A DNA stretch of 64,000 nt, from contig NC_051105.1 in NCBI RefSeq assembly GCF_901709675.1, positions 14,201,604 through 14,265,603 of the forward strand, given 5' to 3'. The translations under genes were made by a program, and so were the position numbers. A model generated the notes under the pieces. That model was not told the DNA's origin. It searched no databases and was given only the letters and a program-made list of their open reading frames with translations. Source of the DNA: Syngnathus acus (Eukaryota > Chordata > Actinopteri > Syngnathiformes > Syngnathidae). Positions 60,301 to 62,012 of the stretch are shown piece after piece (positions within the stretch are counted from its first letter, which is position 1; each line of letters opens with the position of its first letter).

Positions 60301-61285
60301 TGTATTTTTTTTGTTGGCAAAGAAATATGTGAGACTCTCAACGGGATCACCAATATTTGAGTGATGTTCCAGTTATTTATCACAATTATTTATTATTATT
60401 ATAATAATAATAATATATATAATATATATAATAATTATTTATTTATTATTCACAATTGTCATGGTGATCTTTCTGGTGATTTCTGAACCAGGCTGGATGT
60501 ATTTTTTTTGTTGGCGTTGATTTCTCCGACTGCCCAGAAAGGCACCACCGCGATCAGTTAGGTTAAAATGAAGAGAGGAAAGTGACGTTGTAAAGAACCA
60601 TCCGTGACAAGATTTTCTTCAAAAATTGTTGTACCATGATTTTCTTCACCAAAAAAAAAAAAAAAGTTAAAAAAAAAAAAGAAAATGTAAAAAAATTGTA
60701 CCCATGTATAATGCGCACCCCAGATTTTAGGACAATAAATTAGTTACATTTTGCGCATTATACATGGGAAAAAACGGTACATGTATCAGCTCTTGCTATG
60801 TAAAATATATTTGTGAGGAGTGACACTTCTCATATAGATTGTGTTGTCCACAGCCACAGTTGATGAGGATCAAAGGTTCCCATTGGATTCCATAGAAAAT
60901 GCATGCGGGTCATTTTTGACCCACTTATGGAAACTTGGGGTAGTAATACAAAAACTATAATTTCTCAAAATATATAATAGGTAAGTTAAAAATGTCAATA
61001 GCATAATGTCAAAAACATGTTTTTTGAGGAATTCCTGGAATATGAAATGATAACAGTTTTCAATTACAAAGATATTTTAAAAAAACAACCTCACCGGGTC
61101 ATTTTTGACCCACTTATGCATCTAAGGGTTAAGGGTGTTATACGTTTTTGTGACGAAAAAGTTCACTGCCCATATGAAAACTTTTTTACCATAAAAATGT
61201 ATTTTTCTTTTCAAAGTGAGCTTCATCTTTCAACCACTTGGCCTGACTTGACAGAAGGCACAGTTTTGGACAATGATGTCTACAG
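15965..61285 (+). CDS. rab3gap1: rab3gap1, Rab3 GTPase-activating protein catalytic subunit (exons 1-10, 3' part beyond window)
   Basis: Ten exons join in frame: 15965-16000, 16090-16145, 23571-23649, 23730-23859, 24090-24168, 26074-26193, 35975-36140, 41471-41570, 53127-53208, 61217-61285. All introns are GT-AG. The 917 nt give 305 complete codons of a protein of about 980 residues in vertebrates. Identification is from conserved stretches such as [51 protein letters not shown] and [12 protein letters not shown]. Known role: with RAB3GAP2 it acts as GAP for Rab3 and as exchange factor for Rab18, in regulated exocytosis and at the ER; human loss causes Warburg Micro syndrome. The catalytic arginine lies in the C-terminal part, outside this window. 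No stop or frameshift is seen in any exon. Confidence 0.96.
16090..16145 (+). CDS. rab3gap1: rab3gap1 exon 2
   Basis: 56 nt, [18 protein letters not shown] plus two bases of an Arg codon. Acceptor TTTATTTCAG, donor GTATTAT. Confidence 0.96.
16146..16956 (+). other. rab3gap1 intron 2, left part
   Basis: No gene, repeat end or element boundary recognised. The Tc1 nest starts at 16957. Confidence 0.6.
17441..17611. mobile_element. 171-bp MITE (CGGACTATAAGTCGC ends)
   Basis: Ends CCGTAATTTTCGGACTATAA and ...TTATAGTCCGAAAATTACGG with TA on both sides. It is too short to code. Confidence 0.88.
17689..17757. repeat. 18-bp tandem repeat, about 4 copies
   Basis: Unit GCTAAACGATACGATGAG, nearly perfect. 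It gives a spurious YRLASS-repeat frame on the minus strand. Confidence 0.9.
18417..18620 (-). repeat. Candidate short LTR-like insertion
   Basis: About 204 bp bracketed by TAACTATA (18409-18416, and again after the adjacent MITE at 19481). The minus strand carries GAAATAAAGAGCC, a possible polyadenylation signal, and ends ...GGTAACGCTACA. No matching TG start is clear, so the class is uncertain. Confidence 0.35.
18623..19480. mobile_element. Pogo-like MITE (CCGCCCTAAAAGGCGCAC ends), two internal repeat units
   Basis: Ends CCGTATTTTCCGCCCTAAAA and ...TTTTAGGGCGGAAAATACGG, with TA on both sides. 858 bp. Two copies of a block of about 250 bp (GGCTATTTCATGTCAAAATA...TTTGAGAAACGCGATTG) lie inside. 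The sister copy at 24270-25379 has three units. Confidence 0.9.
19979..20160 (+). mobile_element. Rex3 (RTE-clade) LINE 3' end fragment
   Basis: Encodes the C-terminal [35 protein letters not shown] segment of Rex3 reverse transcriptase and ends in a (GATG)n tail. Homologous to 26692-26830 (minus strand). 5'-truncated, as usual for LINE copies. Confidence 0.85.
20218..21228 (-). pseudogene. Transposase of Tc1 element B, frameshifted
   Basis: ATG 21228 opens [20 protein letters not shown]. The paired HTH domain follows ([32 protein letters not shown]). Near 20757 WSVETKI replaces the usual WSDETK-type motif, so the first catalytic Asp reads Val. After a frameshift the second frame (20676-20413) has [14 protein letters not shown] and FQHDNDPK with the second Asp. 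The C-terminal part to about 20218 is degraded. Confidence 0.9.
21238..21450. mobile_element. Short hAT MITE with about 50-bp inverted ends
   Basis: Starts CAGGGGTCACCAACTCCGGT and ends with the inverse ...GGAGTTGGTGACCCCTG. Perfect 8-bp duplication ATGGAGAG (21230-21237 and 21451-21458). No coding capacity. Confidence 0.96.
21466..22280. mobile_element. hAT element (CAGTGGTTCCCAAA ends)
   Basis: Starts CAGTGGTTCCCAAAGTGGGC and ends ...GGTTTGGGAACCACTG. Perfect duplication GGCTAGAG (21458-21465 and 22281-22288). A second hAT (21781-22208) is nested inside. Confidence 0.95.
21781..22208 (+). mobile_element. hAT element (CAGTGGTCCCCAACC ends), right end deleted
   Basis: Near-identical to 56261-56815 but lacking its last 57 bp or so. 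It contains [19 protein letters not shown], a remnant of a hAT-transposase BED-type zinc finger region. Confidence 0.88.
22818..23570 (+). other. rab3gap1 intron 2, right part
   Basis: No coding region or recognisable element end seen. The acceptor of exon 3 is TTTAATAAAG, with a weak pyrimidine tract. Confidence 0.6.
23571..23649 (+). CDS. rab3gap1: rab3gap1 exon 3
   Basis: 79 nt. It completes the split Arg codon, then [18 protein letters not shown] and TGMSPKKM. Donor GTGAGA at 23650. The following intron is only 80 bp. Confidence 0.95.
23730..23859 (+). CDS. rab3gap1: rab3gap1 exon 4
   Basis: 130 nt, with [19 protein letters not shown] and [13 protein letters not shown]. Acceptor TTTGCACAG, donor GTATTGT. 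Confidence 0.95.
23983..24033. repeat. (AC)n microsatellite in intron 4
   Basis: About 50 bp of CA with interspersed CG, between exons 4 and 5. Confidence 0.9.
24090..24168 (+). CDS. rab3gap1: rab3gap1 exon 5
   Basis: 79 nt: [20 protein letters not shown] then AHCLVRW (Trp codon split). Donor GTGAGT. Confidence 0.95.
24270..25379. mobile_element. Pogo-like MITE (CCGCCCTAAAAGGCGCAC ends), three internal repeat units
   Basis: Same family as 18623-19480, TA on both sides, 1110 bp. The 252-bp length difference equals one internal tandem unit. Confidence 0.92.
25380..26073 (+). other. rab3gap1 intron 5, right part
   Basis: AT-rich; no gene or element end recognised. Confidence 0.6.
26074..26193 (+). 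CDS. rab3gap1: rab3gap1 exon 6
   Basis: 120 nt: [38 protein letters not shown]. Donor GTAAAA. The split codon TG|C is completed by exon 7. Confidence 0.96.
26315..26545 (+). pseudogene. hAT-transposase fragment with BED-type zinc finger
   Basis: Frame with [20 protein letters not shown], matching the C...H-x-H half of BED fingers in hAT/ZBED transposases, then [19 protein letters not shown], a conserved following stretch. No element ends found. 26546-26690 may be a further transposon scrap. Confidence 0.7.
26692..28100 (-). mobile_element. Rex3 (RTE-clade) LINE with internal deletion
   Basis: From about 28100 leftward: the Rex3 5' region, then [16 protein letters not shown] (start of the endonuclease) up to about 27560. 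The sequence then jumps to the reverse-transcriptase region [16 protein letters not shown], so the endonuclease body and N-terminal RT are missing. The remaining frame (27600-26950) has [11 protein letters not shown], where the catalytic Asp pair FADD reads FADG, and [20 protein letters not shown]. It then runs in broken frame to the C-terminus at 26692. The 3' tail is lost. Confidence 0.88.
28714..31917 (-). CDS. L2 ORF2: endonuclease-reverse transcriptase
   Basis: 1067 residues without interruption. An APE-like endonuclease from about residue 125 shows [32 protein letters not shown] and [10 protein letters not shown]. The reverse transcriptase (about 510-780) shows [43 protein letters not shown] and the catalytic CYADDTQLY. 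The C-terminal region has [14 protein letters not shown] and [13 protein letters not shown], typical of L2/CR1. It performs target-primed reverse transcription. The first ATG (31917) is used; the true start could be slightly downstream. All named catalytic motifs are present, so activity is possible. Confidence 0.92.
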   Translation of the reverse strand: MIRPPVRMGLESVKLKLTSARLDFQHAHSSLCRLERDSLNSATVHINTLSTGVVDKSNHSTPTGFADETVPVSDNFTCVTNIYYQIPTVVSSRCANKHSRGDVRPREHNLTRISFKYPSIDTHPDRPITLKLGFMNIRSLHTKAVLVNDLITEHNLNVFGLCETWLKPNELLPLNEASPPNFVSSHVARPRKKGGGVALISNSELRLRPRSTNVFKTFEVLTVRSTALPSFYLAVIYRPPGAYSGFLDEFSEFVADLVTNADNIIIMGDFNIHMNLPSEPLTSAFQTLTDMFGFSQAVQAATHKNGNTIDLVLSRGLATSNIAVLPYTTVLSDHYLIKFEILVSCQRQESNQNYRSRNFNSMTATALSELLSPATAIFPAYTGSVDNLTNEFNATLLNAIDSVAPLCLKTRRRLPTPWFTDETRTLKQLCRKHERRWRLTKLEVFHQAWQDSLLKYKDALILAKTRYFSQVINLNKNNPKHLFDTVAKLTLCQPTPDNSFHSADEFIQFFAQKIESIRDEIKNTIPIARSSPPCTNADDHATTLSTFNSVSLERLTQMVSAAKQTTCLLDPLPAKLLKELFHILGPSVLNIIKLSVSSGIVPTAFKTAIIKPLLKRPNLDPDCLSNYRPVSNLPFIAKLLEKVVAQQLNDYMVANNRYDSFQSGFRANHSTETALAKVTNDLLIAMDSNTSSVLLLFDLSAAFDTVDFDILLGRLKSCVGISGSALGWFHSYLSNRTHRVVHGNASSELYNVTCGVPQGSVLGPILFNIYMIPLEDIIRKYNISFQCYADDTQLYMPLSMTDPRDCCNLEACLAEIKQWMSLNFLRLNPDKTEMLIIGPTRFQHLFKETAITIDNRTITQSDTVTNLGVMFDQTLSFQKHIKNITRIAFFHLRNIAKIRPILSTGDAETIIHAFVTSRLDYCNVLFSGLPKSRIKSLQLVQNAAARLLSRTRKFDHITPILANLHWLPVHLRCDFKVLLLTYKSLHGLAPSYLVDLVVPYVPSRNLRSQNATLLATPRAKKVSAGSRAFSIRAPELWNALPMDIRTATSVETFKTRLKTHFYDMAFN
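31948..32742 (-). CDS. L2 ORF1: SGNH/esterase-domain protein
   Basis: 264 residues. A short leucine-rich coiled-coil-like segment ([18 protein letters not shown], about 29-46) is followed by a basic Ser/Arg linker. The SGNH-hydrolase fold then shows block [10 protein letters not shown] (Ser), the Gly block [16 protein letters not shown] (Gly/Asn), and DGLHPN (Asp/His) near the end. Esterase-type ORF1 proteins are known in CR1/L2 LINEs; their exact role is unsettled. ATG at 32742; an alternative at 32712 (MAADQEV) is possible. Confidence 0.9.
   Translation of the reverse strand: MSTVDHRTQSMAADQEVCTASCTNCTLLLERLSLLEGRVRQLEQNCAITVDVADTVADCSQPASPVSISPKRLANRDEPGKTHSRPKSSRSTGRRTLVIGDSITRNITLKNPATVMCISGGRAPDIEANLRELTRNRSSQQRSSNNTSYSDIVIHVGSNDVRMRQSEITKRNIARTCDLARKMSRHRVFVSGPLPGRGTDERFSRLVSLNRWMAGFCNKQGLYFIDNWPSFWGRPDLLRKDGLHPNREGAVTLSRNIDYCLSHA
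33029..33939 (-). mobile_element. hAT element (CAGTGGTCTTCAACCCGG end) split by a SINE
   Basis: The right end ...TTGAAGACCACTG (33939) and GGTACCAAATGATCCACGGACCGG match the inverted start of the 21781/56261 family. The left end near 33029 (CAATGAAAAACTCTACC) is degraded. 8-bp duplications are not clear. The SINE at 33089-33443 is inserted near the left end. Confidence 0.75.
33089..33443 (+). mobile_element. tRNA-derived SINE with (ATGG)n tail
   Basis: The head has A-box-like TGGTTAGCATG and B-box-like GGTTCGATTCC. The body CCTGTGTGGAGTTTGCATGT and the ATGAATGGATG tail follow. The 10-bp duplication AATATTTTCA flanks it (33079-33088, 33444-33453). An inverted relative lies at 49045-49402. Confidence 0.9.
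33940..34905 (+). other. rab3gap1 intron 6 spacer with a LINE 3' end
   Basis: No gene. At about 34409-34530 AATCAGAATCAGAATCTG precedes TTTTATTGGCC, which resembles a fish LINE 3' end with hexamer repeats. The rest shows only a short (CA)n at 34045-34070. Confidence 0.5.
34906..35330 (+). mobile_element. Pogo/Tigger-like element fragment
   Basis: The left end CAGTGCTACCTATACTTACA follows TA. At 35102 a frame starts [19 protein letters not shown], resembling the N-terminal psq-type HTH of Tigger/Jerky transposases. It then decays. No right end found. Confidence 0.6.
35331..35974 (+). other. rab3gap1 intron 6, right end
   Basis: No gene. Two imperfect copies of a segment around TTTTCTGTCTCTTCTTGGGG (35525) and TTTTCTGTGTCTTCTCGGAG (35777) suggest a local duplication of about 250 bp. 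Confidence 0.5.
35975..36140 (+). CDS. rab3gap1: rab3gap1 exon 7
   Basis: 166 nt, completing Cys, then [38 protein letters not shown] and [17 protein letters not shown]. Donor GTAAGTG; phase 0. Confidence 0.97.
36303..36450 (+). mobile_element. hAT left end (CAGTGTTGGGACCG)
   Basis: CAGTGTTGGGACCGTTACTT followed by repeated GTAACTAGT/AAGTAACT motifs, a known style of fish hAT end. No right end located. Confidence 0.5.
36685..37373 (+). mobile_element. Tigger/pogo-like MITE with transposase N-terminus, copy 1
   Basis: Ends CAGTCAAACCTCGGTTTTC and ...CGAGGTTTGACTG, flanked by TA. At 36911 [20 protein letters not shown] is a trace of a pogo-type N-terminus. 689 bp; relative at 49712-50396. Confidence 0.9.
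37573..37680 (+). mobile_element. L2 LINE 3' end fragment
   Basis: AGTCAAGTCAAATTTATTTA, CGCTAAATCACAGACAAGTC and CTCAAAGGGCTTCAC match the L2 3' UTR at 28234. Heavily truncated. The words TTTGGAGT flank it on both sides as a possible target duplication. Confidence 0.75.
38028..38640 (+). repeat. Diverged tandem repeats in intron 7
   Basis: Blocks TTTTGTTCACAAC, GAGACAACTGGTC and GTAAACAGTTAAA recur at roughly 120- and 245-bp spacing between 38030 and 38440. Probably the interior of a hAT-like element. Beyond it no gene. Confidence 0.6.
38635..38745. mobile_element. Two abutting hAT end fragments
   Basis: CAGTGACGTGCGGTGAGGTT at about 38631 and a CACAAAAAAGGTTGGGGAACG right end of the CAGTGGTCCCCAACC family at about 38715, separated by a C-rich run. 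Fragments only. 38746-39175 holds no gene. Confidence 0.55.
39176..40350. mobile_element. Pogo-like MITE (CGCACTATAAGGCGCAC end), split
   Basis: Starts CCGTATTTTCCGCACTATAA after TA. After the inner element (39284-40207) it resumes with the GGATCAATTGATGAATTTGT block of the 24270 family, then fades near 40350 without a right end. Confidence 0.75.
39284..40207. mobile_element. TA-flanked MITE (GCCCGAATATAAGACGA ends)
   Basis: Ends CCGTATTGGCCCGAATATAA and ...TTATATTCGGGCCAAAACCG. Host sequence reads ...CGCCTTATATATGG... when it is removed, which confirms a TA duplication. No coding region. Confidence 0.88.
40500..40710 (+). mobile_element. hAT left end (CAGGGGTGTCAAACTC)
   Basis: CAGGGGTGTCAAACTCATTT then GGGCCACATACGG, a widespread vertebrate hAT end style. 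The right end is missing; a LINE 3' part follows. Confidence 0.6.
40726..41241 (+). mobile_element. LINE C-terminal/3' end with expanded (CCAT)49 tail
   Basis: Encodes a C-terminal LINE-like segment ([34 protein letters not shown]), a short 3' UTR with GATAAATAAAG, then CCAT repeated about 49 times (41046-41241). The tail appears to be the LINE's own 3' repeat, grown into a microsatellite. Confidence 0.8.
41471..41570 (+). CDS. rab3gap1: rab3gap1 exon 8
   Basis: 100 nt: [33 protein letters not shown] plus one base. Acceptor ATTTTTAG, donor GTAAGTG. Only 229 bp separate it from the CCAT tract. Confidence 0.97.
41571..41983 (+). other. rab3gap1 intron 8, left part
   Basis: No gene. 41870-41925 resembles a decayed Rex3 C-terminal scrap (minus strand). 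Confidence 0.45.
42259..43660 (-). pseudogene. Tc1-like transposase, copy 2, interrupted
   Basis: The C-terminal frame 42606-42259 is well kept: [12 protein letters not shown] (second Asp), [12 protein letters not shown] (third acidic residue), and a natural end FPTKY. A solo LTR separates it from the upstream part (43026-43660), which keeps [17 protein letters not shown] and HTH traces but has several frameshifts. Confidence 0.9.
42615..43021 (+). repeat. Solo LTR inside Tc1 transposase
   Basis: 407 bp, TGAAGAGAG...ACGCAACA, with a 4-bp duplication TGCT (42611-42614, 43022-43025). The homologous Tc1 at 12852-12855 has the empty site. Contains a TATA box (CAGTATAAAACAAG near 42850) and AATAAA near 42944, in plus orientation. 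Family unknown. Confidence 0.88.
43734..46884 (+). mobile_element. LINE, Rex1/L2-like, near full length
   Basis: Starts GATTTTGATCCTG after Tc1 sequence and ends with an ATTCT repeat before AAGTGATTAG of the Tc1. Comparison with the intact site at 13570 shows the insertion point to within a few bases, with no long duplication. About 3.15 kb, sense to rab3gap1. Confidence 0.9.
43781..46726 (+). CDS. LINE ORF: endonuclease-reverse transcriptase
   Basis: 981 residues from ATG 43781 in AAGATGGCGGC; an upstream ATG (43739) would add 14. Basic stretch [14 protein letters not shown] (about 80-95). The endonuclease shows [32 protein letters not shown] and GQSDHMS. The reverse transcriptase shows [46 protein letters not shown] and the catalytic KFADDTTVV. 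The C-terminus has [20 protein letters not shown], shared with the 7509-10508 protein, from which it differs widely elsewhere. No frame break; potentially active. Confidence 0.92.
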   Translation: MAAHAVAAAQCSPDLRIVCFLLVFVPTVCQSYTTYNRQELLRIGVCCELSVAAEFHRSKNIPEDIIRRPGSPWITIPAGRKRRQRRERRQKRGCRAGALTRLRKQPFKPPLPSLFLTNARSLANKMDELRLQMSANQTVKDCCMVLITETWLHPLIPDSAIELAGYTTQRHDRTENSGKSKGGGLCMYVNNNWCTNMVTVDSHCCPDLEYVTIKCRPFYLPREFTVVMTTVVYIPPEANAKLAIGLLHGSISSQLSRYPDAVHIMAGDFNHVDLKAALPSFHQHVKCATRGVNTLDKVYSNIKLGYRAKQLPHLGQSDHMSLLLIPAYTTIRKSAPIITKTVKTWPNDASQQLQDCFDRTNWDIFEHRDLNVFTDSVLCYIKHCTDTVTMDKLIRIYPNQKPWMTREVLRLLEERDTALSLRSEDGALYSTARANLRRGIREAQLAYKKRIEDHLDSNNSKQVWQGVQHLTNYRTTIGAAEGDASLAEVLNTFFARFESEPPEGATSHPTDRSSFTLTVKEHEVRRTLRTINPRKAAGPDSVTGRVLKDCADQLAGVFTKIFNQSLTESTVPSCLKSSTIVPLPKKRHITSLNDYRPVALTPVVMKCFEKLVRGHITALLFRGFDPHQFAYRANRSTEDAVATALHAALSHLEQPGSYVRMLFVDFSSAFNTILPHRLVDILEGLGLPHNTCRWIKSFLTGRSQRVKVGRHTSTPLSLGTGSPQGCVLSPLLYTLYTHACTPAHRSNTIVKFADDTTVVGLISKGDESAYRDEVVQLSEWCGENNLLLNTAKTQELVIDFRRKNKTDIPPLIIDGVCVKRVSSFRYLGVHIEEDFTWGVNTSELLKKAQQRLYFLRVLRRHSITRRLLVSFYRCSIESTLTYCICVWYSSCTAAQRKKLQGVINTAQKIIGCPLATLEDLHRTRCLKKTQNILKDTSHPGHSLFELLPSGRRYRLIRSRTSRFANSFYPTAVVTLNAAKRK
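47108..47419 (+). other. rab3gap1 intron 8 spacer
   Basis: No gene or element end recognised. Confidence 0.55.
47420..48440. mobile_element. TA-flanked element with TATAATGCGC-type ends, copy 2
   Basis: Ends CCGTTTTTTTCCGTGTATAA and ...TTATACACGGAAAAAAACGG with TA flanks. Holds the empty site of the 11094 LTR and a deleted SINE (48224-48300) followed by an A30 run. Confidence 0.9.
48224..48300 (+). mobile_element. Internally deleted SINE
   Basis: ATGGGACCCATTGCCTCCCT is joined directly to GTGTGTGACGATCATTGGG and ACTTT; the middle of the 54295 SINE is missing. The same SINE occupies the corresponding position in copy 3 (59773-60012). Confidence 0.82.
48585..48668 (+). mobile_element. Isolated end of a pogo-like MITE
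   Basis: GGTGCGCCTTATAGTCCAGA then AATTACAGTA, matching right ends of the GGCGCAC family. No left partner. 48669-49044 holds no gene. Confidence 0.6.
49045..49402 (-). mobile_element. tRNA-derived SINE with (ATGG)n tail, inverted copy
   Basis: Reverse complement of the 33089 family: (ATCC)n at 49046-49062, GCATGTTTTTGGGATGTGGG, then CGAACCCGCACCC (B box) and CAGTGCGCCACTGAG (A-box region). Confidence 0.9.
49545..49711 (+). mobile_element. LINE C-terminal scrap
   Basis: [18 protein letters not shown] followed by a stop resembles the extreme C-terminus of L2/Rex1-type ORF2. Nothing upstream remains. Confidence 0.5.
49712..50396 (-). mobile_element. Tigger/pogo-like MITE, copy 2
   Basis: Ends CAGTCAAACCTCGGTTTTCG and ...CCGAGGTTTGACTG with TA flanks. 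685 bp, inverted relative to 36685-37373. The minus strand keeps [20 protein letters not shown], with the Met-Pro-Pro start mutated. Confidence 0.92.
50417..51118 (+). mobile_element. hAT-like element left half (GGATGAGAA ends) with BED-finger remnant
   Basis: The end AAGGATGAGAACTTTGTGCG and the GACTCGCGAGCATTC block match 13876-14068. Downstream at 50964-51110 a frame reads [20 protein letters not shown] and [15 protein letters not shown], a C-x2-C...H...H finger as in hAT transposases. Cut by the next hAT at 51127. Confidence 0.72.
51757..52038 (-). pseudogene. hAT transposase C-terminal fragment
   Basis: [20 protein letters not shown] and [18 protein letters not shown] are the hAT dimerisation-domain motif as found in GTF2IRD2-like proteins. 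The upstream catalytic domain is lost. Confidence 0.88.
52255..52551 (-). mobile_element. tRNA-derived SINE (ACTTTA tail)
   Basis: Minus strand: AGTGGCCTAGTGGTTGAGTG (A box), GGGTTCAAACCCC (B box), body with CCCATTGCCTCCCTGC, and tail GGGACTTTAACTTAACTTTA. Nested in the hAT. Confidence 0.9.
53127..53208 (+). CDS. rab3gap1: rab3gap1 exon 9
   Basis: 82 nt: [27 protein letters not shown], with a split Ser codon. Acceptor TTTTTGGCAG, donor GTAAAAT. Confidence 0.97.
53440..55400 (+). pseudogene. LINE reverse transcriptase, Jockey/I-like, deleted and interrupted
   Basis: The endonuclease is absent. The RT N-terminus is recognisable ([85 protein letters not shown]). It then jumps directly to [20 protein letters not shown], so the catalytic YADD region is deleted near 54190. 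A SINE (54295-54604) follows, then the C-terminal part in broken frames ([49 protein letters not shown]). Clade uncertain. Confidence 0.88.
54295..54604 (+). mobile_element. tRNA-derived SINE (ACTTTA tail), best-preserved copy
   Basis: TAGCTCAGTGGCCTAGTGGT (A box region), GGGTTCAAACCCC (B box), conserved body GCCTCCCTGCTTGGCACTCA and GATCACCAAATGATTCC, and tail GGGACTTTAACTTTAACG. Other copies: 52255, 59773, 48224, and the tail at 4251. Confidence 0.94.
55401..55967 (+). other. rab3gap1 intron 9 spacer
   Basis: No gene. Two imperfect copies of CACATTGCTCAGAGGCAC (55744, 55870) mark a local duplication of about 125 bp. Confidence 0.55.
56261..56815 (+). mobile_element. hAT element (CAGTGGTCCCCAACC ends), complete ends
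   Basis: Starts CAGTGGTCCCCAACCGCCGG and ends ...GGTTGGGGATCACTG. Perfect duplication ACGTAAAG (56253-56260, 56816-56823). Carries the same [16 protein letters not shown]-finger trace as 21781-22208. Confidence 0.95.
57262..57470 (+). pseudogene. Pogo-type transposase N- and C-terminal stubs
   Basis: ATG 57262 opens [15 protein letters not shown], like the N-terminal HTH of pogo transposases. The sequence then passes, with a frame change, to an acidic C-terminus ([33 protein letters not shown]) ending at 57470. The DDE domain is deleted. This remnant ties the CCGTATTTTCC-ended elements to the pogo group. Confidence 0.7.
57791..58353 (+). other. rab3gap1 intron 9 spacer, left of piggyBac coding part
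   Basis: No gene and no recognisable piggyBac left terminus. Confidence 0.5.
58354..59370 (-). pseudogene. piggyBac transposase, C-terminal half, frameshifted
   Basis: From 59370 leftward: [35 protein letters not shown], then in another frame [20 protein letters not shown] and FWVCDAR. The frame 58737-58354 has [20 protein letters not shown], the conserved D-x-x-D-Q segment (third catalytic Asp) of piggyBac transposases. Several stops lie between. Cut on its 5' side by the 59374 element. Confidence 0.9.
59462..59699 (+). mobile_element. 5'-truncated LINE 3' UTR
   Basis: Near-identical to the reverse complement of 7242-7490 (GGATGGAGGAAACGGAATTT, GATTGACAATAAAGCTGACT, TTTGAC repeats). Marks movement of the 7242-10517 LINE family after the host element inserted. 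Confidence 0.88.
59773..60012 (-). mobile_element. SINE (ACTTTA tail), head truncated
   Basis: Same SINE as 54295, minus strand, ending inside the B box (CCCGGCCGGGT). Sits at the same place in its host element as the deleted SINE of copy 2. Confidence 0.88.
60123..60513. repeat. 195-bp tandem duplication
   Basis: CAAAGAAATATGTGAGACTC...TTTTTTTTGTTGG occurs twice (60123-60317, 60318-60513) with only a few differences. Within the MITE and not present in copies 1 or 2. Confidence 0.93.
61217..61285 (+). CDS. rab3gap1: rab3gap1 exon 10 (last in window)
   Basis: 69 nt: completes Ser, then [22 protein letters not shown] and a split codon. Acceptor TTTTCAAAG, donor GTAAGC. The next exon is not within 61286-64000. 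Confidence 0.96.
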
Positions 61286-61793
61286 GTAAGCAAGTCCTTC
61301 AATCTTAACATGACTCTTATTTTTTTCTCACTATAATTCAGTTTTTTTACACAATATATATATGCCATATTGTGATTCCTTAAGTGCAGCTGTGGTGATA
61401 TTTTAAGCAATTTGTTTTTATTTTGGTATTTGAAAATATTTCTACATAAGCCTGTAACTACTTCAGCTTTTTAATGAAAAAATCTTCATATATGTCTGTA
61501 ACCATACTATAATTTTTTTATTCTATAAGAAAAAAGACATCTTCTCACCGTCTGAAGTGACAAGAGTTTATAAAGTAGCAAAACAAAAACATACATCTGT
61601 ACGTTGTTGCTGACCACCTTTTTTATATTGTCCTCCAACCCCACTACGTTGACAATTTTGAAATGATTGAAATGTTTTATTCAGGGATGAGAATTTTCTG
61701 GGATCCGCGGATTTCCGTGTTTTTTTCCGTCGAAAGTATCATTTTCGTGAATCGTGTGACTCAGTTGAGAATTTCTTTTTTTTTTTATATATA
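61286..61793 (+). other. rab3gap1 intron 10 start with a hAT-like end fragment
   Basis: No exon. At 61682-61780 AGGGATGAGAATTTTCTGGG and GGATTTCCGTGTTTTTTTCC match the hAT ends at 14068 and 50417. Confidence 0.6.
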
Positions 61794-62012
61794 CAGTGCC
61801 TTGCGAAAGTATTCGGCCCCCTTGAACTTTTCAACATTTCGCCACATTTCAGGCTTCAAACATAAAGATATAAAATTTTAATTTTTTGTCAAGAATCAAC
61901 AACAAGTGGGACACAATCGTGAACTGGAACGAAATTTATTGGATAATTTAAACTTTTTTAACAAATAAAAAACTGAAAAGTGGTGCATGCAATATTATTC
62001 GGCCCCCTTGCG

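Larger units (their letters stand above)
59374..60777. mobile_element. TA-flanked element with TATAATGCGC-type ends, copy 3
   Basis: Ends CCGTTTTTTTCCATGTATAA and ...TTATACATGGGAAAAAACGG, TA flanks; inverted relative to copies 1 and 2. Contains a LINE tail, a SINE and a 195-bp tandem duplication. Confidence 0.9.
58354..61128 (-). mobile_element. piggyBac element relic
   Basis: The transposase C-terminal half lies at 58354-59370. The right end CCGGGTCATTTTTGACCCAC...CTAAGGG abuts TTAA at 61129-61132. The palindrome GGGTCATTTTTGACCC also occurs at about 60906 as a subterminal repeat. Left terminus not found. Interrupted by the TA-flanked element at 59374-60777. Confidence 0.85.
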
